DNA of 64,000 bases from Gracilaria gracilis (Eukaryota > Rhodophyta > Florideophyceae > Gracilariales > Gracilariaceae): positions 114,248 through 178,247 of the forward strand of contig JARGSG010000106.1 in assembly GCA_030374805.1 (NCBI GenBank). Reading direction: 5' to 3'. Shown piece by piece: positions 9,851 to 19,400 of the stretch. The first letter of the stretch is position 1. Every line of letters starts with the position of its first letter. The translations under genes and the position numbers were made by a program. The notes beneath the pieces were generated by a model. It saw only the letters and a list, made by a program, of their open reading frames with translations, did no database searches and had not been told where the DNA came from.

Positions 9851-12800
9851 CTACTTAAGCTGGTCCATGATGCTTTCTCCAGCTAGCCCTTCCAAAATCC
9901 GAACGTAGCGTTTCGCTTCTTTGCGAACCAAACTTTGTTCATCATCGATTACCTCTGCCAACACAGGCATGCTTTCTGGCAATGTTACCAGATACTCATC
10001 ACCAACAGCTTGCGCAACAACACAGGAAATTCTGAGAGCCCCAGTGCGAATCCCAGCACTAGCTTCTCTTGTCCGAAGAAGTAGGGACCTTGCGAAAGAA
10101 ACAAGTAGTTCACGACTACTATCTGGCGACTCTGATGCCTTACCAGCAGCTGCTATTCGAGTCGCCAATGCACACATTGCTTGCGCAACTCTCTCTGATT
10201 CACCATTACTGTTGTCAAACGCAGTGAGTAGACTGTGAAGAATCTTTGTAGCAACAGTAGTGGTGAACAGTTCAGGTCCAAGCTTCTGTTTCAAAAGAAG
10301 TGTCACAATCTCCAAACAGTCTTGAATGATATGTTCTTCGGATCTCACTAGCATTGAGCATAACAAGAATTGGCTCTCTTTCTCGACTTCTGCCCGTTTC
10401 CGCTTGCGATTCGGGGATTCAACTCCATCTTCTTCCAACCCTGTGTCCCGTATTTCAGACATCTTCCTCGAAATGTGATTAAGAATGCCTTCAAAAACTT
10501 GGAACACGTATGGGACCATAATAGTATGCATCTTCTGGCACAGATGTAGAATCAACTGGTAAAATGGCGTTGCTCTTGTCACATTCGAAATTACGTCAAC
10601 TTCCAAGGTTTCACAGGCCACTTGTGCTTCAATCGACAATGCGCCACTTTCGCACCACTGCACAAGGCCATTAAACAACTTTTTGAACTTGAACTCAGGC
10701 AGCTTCATTATCAGAGAGATCAGGGCCTCACTGCAGCTTTGGTCAACTTCACGAAATTCGGAAAGAAGCGAATCTATCGATTTGCGGGAGTTCTTGGCGT
10801 TACCATTCTTAGAAACCCCAGCCATGAGTGAATCACCTGGTCCTAATCTTTCGAATTCCAGACAGGAGAGAATGGATCGTTCAAATTGATACATGCTTAG
10901 CCTTATTTCACTCTTATGCATCTTGTCCAGACCCGCTGCTAGTGCTCTCATGACCCTTGAAATACCCCCCCGGCTTGCGTTGCTCTCCCTCAATTTATCT
11001 GTTGCCCTCGACAACGCTGCAGCAATAGTCCCCGGCGGTGCTTTGCTCATAGCAAGTTGAAGCAATTCACTAAGAACATCAGCATCACTAGAAAGACAAA
11101 GGATTATTAGGCTTTGCAATGTTCGAGTGCCCAGAAAACCAGGACAGCTGTCGAGGACTGTCGTAATGAACTTCACAGCGGCTTCTGAGACGGACACCAA
11201 TGTGGAAAAGCAAGTATAACCAGTTTCCAGACTCCGAGATAATTCTTTCGGATTGAAGACTTTTTCAAGAACTTCCGTGGCACTCGCTAAAACAACTGGC
11301 ACAAACGGCACAGCGTTTTTCTCGAGGCATCGCACGAAGCTACTGAACAGATCCAAACAGTTCGACGCCAGTTGGCATTCGGCCTTTTTCCGTCCCATCT
11401 CAGAGAGGCAGGCTGTAATCTTCTCCATACTAACGAGTTCTAGCATTCTACTTGCAAAAGATAACACAGCTTGCTGGTGTGAGGACCCCATGGCCGTTAC
11501 AAGCTTCTCCATAGTTGATGCAGCCGTAATGCGTTCATCATAGGTGACGAAAGAGTACGTTCCCTTGCAGATATTACACAATGTTGCACCCACTTCCTTC
11601 AAGAACGATAACTCGATAGAGCTCACCTCCTTTGTGCCTAAGACGGAAAGTTCGTCTTTCTTCCAAGAGTAGGTTATAGGAGCATCGTCGAGTTCTAACC
11701 TCTCTTTCAAAGTGATCATTGTTCGAGTTCTGACTTTTGAGTCCTTAGAACTTAGACCTTGGAACACGCACTTCCCGAAAAGTGGTAGTGGTAGAATCGC
11801 AATTAAGGCCGCGACGGAATCTCTTCGCCCCCGCAGATCATCACATACCAAGAGCTCGAGAAAGAGGAATGAGAACGCATTGCTCAGGGCTACCCCTTCC
11901 GGCGAGCTGCTCTCAATAGCCGAACCGCAGAGTTTCGTGATGAAGACAGGACTCTGTAAAACAGTAAAGGCCGCTCTGCAGCGTATTCTGCCTGGAAGTA
12001 TTCGCAGTGTGGATATATCGTCCACGGCATTCATCTTCACACCAAGGAGATTGGTGGCACATTCTCGCGCAACGACATCGTCATCAACATGCTGTAGACA
12101 TTTCTCCAAATGTCTTATCGACGTGATTGCTGCCTGCTTTGAATCAGACACCAATCTGCAACACGAAGATAGCAAAACTGTACCGTGGCTGAAATCGGAA
12201 AGCGAGCTGCTGCTGTACCCAGCTTCAACCACCCATGAACAAATCCTTTCGAACTCACATCCACTCTCGACAAGAGCAGGAACGAATGCTTTCAGAGAGA
12301 TTAAGGACCGGGTTGGATCTCCCTTAGACACCAAGTTTTCAACGACAGGGGCCAGAACCTCGTGCATATCAGACCCGTAAATTGGAGCTAAGATTTCCAG
12401 AAGTTGAACAGCGTTTTGTCGGACAGCAGACGTCACCGGTGTCTCCTCGCCCCCGTCTCTGACATATTGCGCAATTTCTGCAATTTCTTTGATATCTATG
12501 GAGCGACTCGGTTTCGAAGGTTGAATCTCATATAACACAGTTTGAACTTGAAGAAGCAAAGACAAGTCATACTCTAGATCATCCATAGAGGAACGACCAT
12601 CCTCCTTAAGGGCTGTGGATGACACGAGCAAATCGGAAAAGCAAGACTTCAGCCCATCCAATGACTCAGGGAGGTATGGAAATCGGTTCATTTCATTTTT
12701 CGATGTCCATCGAAGCAGAGCTTCTAGTATTCCTCGACATGCTTCTCGGGCTACTTCACTGTACTCTCGATACACATTTTCCGCGGAGACTTTTTGGCGT

Positions 12801-15800
12801 TTCGCCGAGGGGCTCAGTGTCACATATCCTGTTTTCAAAATCAGCACCAGCTCTTCCACGTAAATAGAGCCACGGCACAGCATATCGATGTTCCTGCGCA
12901 CAGATACGCCAATACGAGAAGATGAGGTCGAAAACGAAAACAGGAACCCAAGAAGAGGAATCCGGAATTGTTTGTTTAGACCATATTCTCTGAGGCTCAC
13001 CAGGAGCGCGGCAAGGCCCAGAAGTGTTGTCAGAAGCTCTTCATAAGACTCATAGAATGAGACAGGCTTTGACGCCAATATTTTCAATTGAGATGTTGTT
13101 AAACTAGAGAGGTTAGTTAGTGTTGATGCTTCAGATAAGATTTCCACAGGTACTTCAGCAAGGGTTTGAGTTAATCGAGAAACGTTCTCTAAATTGATTT
13201 TCAGGTTCTCTCGCGAAGACAGCAAACTTGAAAGCTGTGACGATAGTAACGAAATGATAGAAGAGCATTGTTCTGCAGTTCGTATTCTATATCCATGTAA
13301 TGCGCGAAGATAAGCGTTTAGCACATGCTGACTATCCTTTTCTCGTAGAGCATTCAACATGAGCGCGTCGAAGTTAAGAGGAGTCTTGGTTTTGACTTGT
13401 TCTGCACACAAGAGCGGAGATGGAGTCTTGATTGGCTCAATTACCTTTCTCTGAATATCGGTGGATATCACTCGCTGAAGTTCTCCACCTAACGGATTCC
13501 GCTTGTAATCGTTACGCAATTTTGAAACCATTGAGAGGAAAGTCCACAACTCCGTTCGAAGTTCCCGCTTTTTCAGTCCCTCTCCCTTGGCTGCGTGGCC
13601 ACATACGTCCAGGGCGGCTTTCTGTATTTGCTCGTCATTACTATATATTGTCCTGATCAGAATAGTCATTGCCCCCTTACGAACATCTTCGGAGGGATGC
13701 AAAACGCAAAGGCTGATGTACCACCTCAAACTTACGATCTTCGTTTCGCGTGTTGTACCCGAGAGAGACATTTCCTTAAGGAGTTCAATGCATGACGCCA
13801 AGTTAAACTCCGAAACGATTGCATGCAGGAAAGTCTGACAAGCCTGATCACTTCCATCTTTGGCAACTAACGACCATATTTCTGAGATAATGGCCAATTT
13901 GGCTTCAACAGATGAGGGTAGTTTGCAAAATAACTTGCTGTGCTTGGCCAAAAGAAGCACCACCTGATGAAGTAAGTGCGCCTGCGCTTCACAAGCTCTC
14001 GATAAAAGGAGTAAGATATTAACCAACTTCTGCTCCGTTGACTTCGATGGTGTTCCCTTCTCTAGATGCTGGAGCCACAAATTTGAAACATTCAAAACCC
14101 ATTTGCCATCCCATGATGTAAGAGCATCGCAAAACTTTGCTAGCGCTAGCTTGTCAAAGGACAGCATTCCTTGCACAACCACAGTAACTAACTGCTGGAT
14201 ATCGCCTCCCTCAGATTCCTGCGCAGGATTCTCAAGTTTCATCTTCTCCCAGTGTTTAGAAAGCAACACCAAAGCAGTTTCATCGTCTCCTTTTTCCAAG
14301 TCGTTTGGAACATATCCAGCCATTACCAGGCCGCTAAGTAAGGCGTGAATGCTTGCCCCATTCTGATCCACCAGCATTCCACAGAATATCAAAATCCTGG
14401 AGAACAAGGGCTTCAAAAAAGTACACTTCTTCTTTGTCTTCTTACTCTTCAGCACGGTCTTTCCTATCCGTTCATGCTCACCAATATATCGTGTAAATAC
14501 AAGTACTAGCACAGCTTGAATATCTTGCTGACGAGCCACCTTCAGGAAACAGTCACATGCGGAGACCACAATTTCAAGGTCTTCTTCCAATCTTATCATT
14601 GTGGTGAGCTTTGTGCTGATAGCCTTCAAGGCATCAGCTTCAGCATGTGCCATGAAATCCTTTCTTTCAGCAAAATGCTGAAGCGTAGCACGCCTTACAG
14701 ATGGCTCGGGATGATCAAGTGCCGCTGAAAGAGATATTGAAGTCAAGTCTTCAGTGCTGTTCACCGAGGCAAACTGCGTACCAAGCAGCCCTTTGGTCAG
14801 CGCCTCATCGACAATGCCATACCGTTCACTCCGTCCTTTTTTCTTCCTTCGATTGAAATGCTCCCTCAACGCAAGATCCACAGCTTCTGCAAAGCGGCCT
14901 CTTGCCAGTGGCGCAATCACTGACGCCAGTCCATCGACAGCATCCTCGCGTACAAGCTTCTGGGGTTCAACTTCCGGGGACAGCTTGTCTAGAAGGTCAA
15001 CCAAACATAGCCGCACGACGTCTTTTGTAAGCAGAGAAGATACTGAAAATGCTTCCTTTAGCAAAGGCCATCGAATGGACTTTGGCTTGTGACCAATGGA
15101 AGTCAAAACCAGTGCGCCAAAGACAGATGACGCATCTGAGGGGTTTAAGCGTTTCAGCTCGGGGAGAAGAACGGAGGAGCGCAATAAGCTGCGTGCCACT
15201 TTGGCGGGGACAAAGGCGGGCAGTGCAGAGGATGTGAACACGAGACAAGAAGCCGCGGAGCGCTTGAGGTCTGGCTCGTTGCATTTTAGTAAAACACAAG
15301 CACATGCATGAGAAGCAGCTTGCAGCACGGCAGAGTCAACAAGTTTAGCAGTCATGGCAACGCATACGGCACTGAGCATAGCAGCTATTAGGTTGACTGG
15401 CTCGTACTTGGCACGCTTCGAAAACTCTTTGGATGTGAACTTTTGCAATGCATCGATGCAAGCCAGAGTCAAAATTGGGGCTTCAGATTGAACAATAACG
15501 CGGCGGGTAAGCGTGTTGGAAAGAAAGGAGGAGATTGAAGACACAGGCAGATGCATCGAAGCAGAGCGGGTTGCAGATTGAATGAGCAACGGAAACAAGT
15601 GCTGTGGAAAGTTGTTAACCATAAAGCCCAGTGGTGGTGGTTTGGATTGCTTGACAACCGGCCACAAGAATTCCCACTTCGGTCGCAAAGGAGCCATACG
15701 TTTGACCAAACGCACAAAGAGTTGCTGCTCACAAAAAGGAAGCGCAGAGATAATGAGCTGGTCGTACTCATTGTCAGACCCATGCGTAGCCAACGACAAG

Positions 15801-16111
15801 CCCACAAGCAACCACTCTAACACAGACTGCGTCGAACGCAGCGGGAACACCGGCGCGAGTCGACGTATCAGCTCGACAGCTGCGGCCTGCAACTGCTGCT
15901 CGGTCTCCGGCATGAGGGTGAGGCGGTCGGCATCTGGTGAGAGCAGCAGCAACGGACGCAAGAGCCGACCGAGCTGCTTGTCCCCGCGCTGCAGCAAAGT
16001 GAGGGCATTCCGGGCAGAGGCGGCAAGCTCGGAACGAGCTACGGACGCAGGTTTCTGTGAAGGGCGCTTGACGGAATGCCGCAGCGCGGCGAGAGAAGCG
16101 GCCACAGACAT
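9851..16111 (-). CDS. UTP10: U3 snoRNP protein UTP10 / HEATR1
   Basis: 2,086-residue HEAT-repeat scaffold of the t-UTP subcomplex of the small-subunit processome, acting in the nucleolus on pre-18S rRNA. Length matches the family (human HEATR1 about 2,144). The N terminus shows the U3snoRNP10 signature region (about residues 95-215): LPFCEQQLFVRLVKRM followed by the WPVVKQ and LGFMV segments. The body is a long array of amphipathic helices without low complexity. Near residue 1800 the BP28CT-type segment appears (FKFKKLFNGLVQWCES), and the last repeats end at LAEVIDDEQSLVRKEAKR. A K/R-rich patch (NRKRKRAEVEK) near 1930 could be a nuclear signal. The start at 16111 is the first ATG and leaves 314 bp to the clathrin start on the other strand. 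Confidence 0.93.
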   Translation of the reverse strand: MSVAASLAALRHSVKRPSQKPASVARSELAASARNALTLLQRGDKQLGRLLRPLLLLSPDADRLTLMPETEQQLQAAAVELIRRLAPVFPLRSTQSVLEWLLVGLSLATHGSDNEYDQLIISALPFCEQQLFVRLVKRMAPLRPKWEFLWPVVKQSKPPPLGFMVNNFPQHLFPLLIQSATRSASMHLPVSSISSFLSNTLTRRVIVQSEAPILTLACIDALQKFTSKEFSKRAKYEPVNLIAAMLSAVCVAMTAKLVDSAVLQAASHACACVLLKCNEPDLKRSAASCLVFTSSALPAFVPAKVARSLLRSSVLLPELKRLNPSDASSVFGALVLTSIGHKPKSIRWPLLKEAFSVSSLLTKDVVRLCLVDLLDKLSPEVEPQKLVREDAVDGLASVIAPLARGRFAEAVDLALREHFNRRKKKGRSERYGIVDEALTKGLLGTQFASVNSTEDLTSISLSAALDHPEPSVRRATLQHFAERKDFMAHAEADALKAISTKLTTMIRLEEDLEIVVSACDCFLKVARQQDIQAVLVLVFTRYIGEHERIGKTVLKSKKTKKKCTFLKPLFSRILIFCGMLVDQNGASIHALLSGLVMAGYVPNDLEKGDDETALVLLSKHWEKMKLENPAQESEGGDIQQLVTVVVQGMLSFDKLALAKFCDALTSWDGKWVLNVSNLWLQHLEKGTPSKSTEQKLVNILLLLSRACEAQAHLLHQVVLLLAKHSKLFCKLPSSVEAKLAIISEIWSLVAKDGSDQACQTFLHAIVSEFNLASCIELLKEMSLSGTTRETKIVSLRWYISLCVLHPSEDVRKGAMTILIRTIYSNDEQIQKAALDVCGHAAKGEGLKKRELRTELWTFLSMVSKLRNDYKRNPLGGELQRVISTDIQRKVIEPIKTPSPLLCAEQVKTKTPLNFDALMLNALREKDSQHVLNAYLRALHGYRIRTAEQCSSIISLLSSQLSSLLSSRENLKINLENVSRLTQTLAEVPVEILSEASTLTNLSSLTTSQLKILASKPVSFYESYEELLTTLLGLAALLVSLREYGLNKQFRIPLLGFLFSFSTSSSRIGVSVRRNIDMLCRGSIYVEELVLILKTGYVTLSPSAKRQKVSAENVYREYSEVAREACRGILEALLRWTSKNEMNRFPYLPESLDGLKSCFSDLLVSSTALKEDGRSSMDDLEYDLSLLLQVQTVLYEIQPSKPSRSIDIKEIAEIAQYVRDGGEETPVTSAVRQNAVQLLEILAPIYGSDMHEVLAPVVENLVSKGDPTRSLISLKAFVPALVESGCEFERICSWVVEAGYSSSSLSDFSHGTVLLSSCCRLVSDSKQAAITSIRHLEKCLQHVDDDVVARECATNLLGVKMNAVDDISTLRILPGRIRCRAAFTVLQSPVFITKLCGSAIESSSPEGVALSNAFSFLFLELLVCDDLRGRRDSVAALIAILPLPLFGKCVFQGLSSKDSKVRTRTMITLKERLELDDAPITYSWKKDELSVLGTKEVSSIELSFLKEVGATLCNICKGTYSFVTYDERITAASTMEKLVTAMGSSHQQAVLSFASRMLELVSMEKITACLSEMGRKKAECQLASNCLDLFSSFVRCLEKNAVPFVPVVLASATEVLEKVFNPKELSRSLETGYTCFSTLVSVSEAAVKFITTVLDSCPGFLGTRTLQSLIILCLSSDADVLSELLQLAMSKAPPGTIAAALSRATDKLRESNASRGGISRVMRALAAGLDKMHKSEIRLSMYQFERSILSCLEFERLGPGDSLMAGVSKNGNAKNSRKSIDSLLSEFREVDQSCSEALISLIMKLPEFKFKKLFNGLVQWCESGALSIEAQVACETLEVDVISNVTRATPFYQLILHLCQKMHTIMVPYVFQVFEGILNHISRKMSEIRDTGLEEDGVESPNRKRKRAEVEKESQFLLCSMLVRSEEHIIQDCLEIVTLLLKQKLGPELFTTTVATKILHSLLTAFDNSNGESERVAQAMCALATRIAAAGKASESPDSSRELLVSFARSLLLRTREASAGIRTGALRISCVVAQAVGDEYLVTLPESMPVLAEVIDDEQSLVRKEAKRYVRILEGLAGESIMDQLK

Positions 16112-16425
16112 GATGCAGAAGCGACGGAGGTGGCAACGCCCAGGCCGGGATCAATGCGCCTCAACGTCGGCGGCGGCGTTGAATGTACAATTCTGCGCGC
16201 TGTACGCGCACGCACGTGCGAGACGCCTAATAAATTAAAGTTGGCCTGTCGCCATTCAACAAGAATATGACCATGCTCACACGTACACCCGCTGTACTCG
16301 TGGCACACGTCGCGCTTCTCGGGAGGTGGAGCGCAAGTACAGGGTAGTACCAGCCGCAGATGGCCGTGGCGCCCGCCAGGCGCCCGCGCGTTCCCCCGTC
16401 GCTATCGCGCCGTCAGCTGCGCGAC
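16112..16425. promoter_or_regulatory. Divergent promoter region, UTP10 / clathrin heavy chain
   Basis: 314 bases between the two divergent starts (248 if the upstream ATG of clathrin at 16360 is used). It must contain both promoters. Several ACGTGC/GCACGT-like elements lie around 16205-16220. No TATA box is obvious on either strand. Confidence 0.5.
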
Positions 16426-19400
16426 ATGGCGGCCCCCCTTAAACTCAAGAGCGCCTTCTCGCTGCTGTCGCTGGGCGTGGCGCCTACTAGTCTCACCTTT
16501 GCCACCACCACCCTCTCCTCTGACCGCGCCGTCACCGTTCGGGATCAGCCGCCTGGCAAACAGCCCTCGCTGGTTATCTTGCATACTGCCAGCCCTACTG
16601 CGCCTACCCGACGCCCGTTTTCGGCCGATGCTGCCTTGCTTCACCCCCAGAAGGACTGGCTTGCTGTGCGAGTTGGCGTCAATGTCTCTGTGATCGACCT
16701 TGCGTCCAAGAAGAAGTTGTATGAGGCCGTTTTACCCGATGCAATTGCGTTCTGGTACTGGATCGAGGATGACGTGCTTGCCATTGTCACCCTCACAGCT
16801 GTCTTTCATTGGCAGCTCTCAGAAGAGCCTCACCCCGTATTTGAGCGTCATGAAACTCTGCTCAACTCCCAGATCATCGGCTATGCGACCGATGCGTCAC
16901 AGAAATGGCTCGCCGTCACCGCGCTTTCCGCGCAACAGAATGGCATTGCTGGGCATGTACAGCTATTCTCGTGCGCAAAGAACATGTCACAAATCCTTTC
17001 TGCGCACGCTGCAACCTTTGCCAAACTGACGCTTGACGACTACAATGCCAATCTATTCCTGTTTGCATCGCGTACCGAAAACGAAGAGACGGGCAAAACC
17101 GAGTCGCTGCTGCGTATCATTGAAGTGGGCGGCTCCCGCTTCGGAAAGATCTCCACAGAGATCTACTACCCCCCTGAATTCGCTTCTGATTTTCCAATCG
17201 CGCTGCACGTGTCGTCCAAGTATCCTACAATTGTCTATCTCATCACCAAAATGGGTTACATACATCTCTACGACTTGGAGACAGCCAAGTGCATATACAT
17301 GAACCGAATCTCTGAGACTACTCTATTCGCGACAGCTCCACACATAGCCAGCGGCGGTCTCATCGGTATCAACAGACAAGGTGACGTCCTTCTTGTATCA
17401 GTAAATCCAGATGCCATTGTACCCTACGTACGCAAGAAGCTCGGCGATGAAGAGCTGGCAGTAGGTCTCGCATCGCGGAACGGATTCGCCGGTGCGGAGA
17501 GTGGATTTGCTGACAGTTTCGAAGACGCGTTGGAGGAGGGCGATTACAAGAAGGCCGCAATGCTCGCTGCAGACTCACCTGGTGGTTTTCTGAGAACAGT
17601 TGGTACCATTGAACGCTTTCGTAGTTTACCAGCAGATGGTCCAGCGCCTCCAGTGCTTATTTACTTCCAAACTTGTCTTGGGCGAGGGAAACTAAACAAT
17701 GAAGAAAGCGCTGAGTTCGCAAGACAGCTCATGGGCAACAAGAAGACTGAGATGTTAGAAAAGTGGATTAAGGAGGACAAGCTCGAATTCACAGAGGCTG
17801 TTGGAGATGTCATCAGACCGAATAACCCCACTCTTGCGTTAGCTGTGTATATCAAAGCAAAGGCTCACGAGAAGGTCATGGAGTGTATGATTCAAACTGG
17901 CCAGACATCGAAGATTGCTTTGTACGCGAAGAAGGTTGGTATGGAAGTCACACATCGAGATCTTGTAGAGATGGCTGCGAATTACAATCCTCAAGCGGCG
18001 TTGGATATTGCAAACAACACAAGCAATGCACTCGTACTCATTGATCCCAAGAAGAAGAAAGAATCCATTGAAGAGATCAACAAAATGGTTGACATGTTCA
18101 TGGCAAAGGGCATGCTCAATGAAGCTACTTCTCATGCCATGGATCATTTAACCGATGAGGACCCTGCGGAAGGCCCAATCCAGACCAAGATTTTGAAGGC
18201 GTGCCTAGTGAACGCTCCAGCGGTGGCGGATGGCATTCTATCTCAGGATATTTGGCATCAGTTCGATTCGTTTTCCATTGCAATGTTGTGCGAGCGATCT
18301 GGATTGTTTCAGCATGCATTAGAGCACTATTCAGACCTTTCTGACGTAAAGCGCGTCATTACCAACACACACGTTATCAATCCCGATTTCATTCTGAACT
18401 ACTTTGGAACCATCCACCCCGATGACCAACTGGAAGTTTTGAAAGAGTTGATAGTCACGAATCCCCGAGCAAATATTCGACTATGTGTTAACGTTGCAGC
18501 AAAGTATACGGATTCAATGGGTGGTCCGCTCAAGGTAATTCCTGTGTTCGAGTCGGTACCCAAAGTGCCTGACGCATTGTATTACTACCTTGGCGCAATT
18601 GTAGCATACACGGATGTTCCTGAAGTCCACAATCGCTTCATCAGAGTAGCGGTTGAGCTCCATCAATATGACGATGCTCACCGGGTGACACGAGAGTCAA
18701 ACCATTACGACCCGGAGGGGATCAAGTCATTCCTGAAGCACGCTCGACCAAGAGACCCGCGACCTTTGATAAATGTTTGTGACAGGTTTGGATTTGTTGA
18801 CGAGATGGTTGACTACTTCGTGAAGTACAAGCAGGTCAAGTTCATCCAGGGTTACGTGCAACGTATAAATCCACTGCAATGCCCAGCTGTCGTGGGAGCC
18901 TTGTTGGACAATCGGGGAATGAGAGAAGGGGATGTGAAAAAGATGATCATGTCTGTTAAGAACATGGTTCCCGTCGATGATCTTGTTGAATCAGTTCAAT
19001 CTCGCGGAAAGATCAACATTCTGCTGGAGTTTTTGGAAAGTCGGCTTGCCGATGGATCTACCGAAGCATCCGTGCATACTGGGTTGGCGAAAGTGTACAT
19101 AGATACTAACCGAAACGCACAACACTTTTTGGAAACGAATGCTTACTACGACTCTCGCGAGGTTGGGCGATTTTGTACCAGACGCGATCCTTTCTTGGCC
19201 TTCATTGCATATCGCAGAGGGCAGTGTGACGATGAAGTGTTAGAGGTGACTAATGACAACTCTCTCTTCCGCGAGCAAGCCATTTATGCAGTTGACCGGG
19301 CGGACAACGAACTGTGGGAAAAGATATTTGACGAGGCTAATCCGTTCCGCCGACTTGTGATTGATCAGGTCATTTCAACTGCAATGCCTGAATGTAAGAG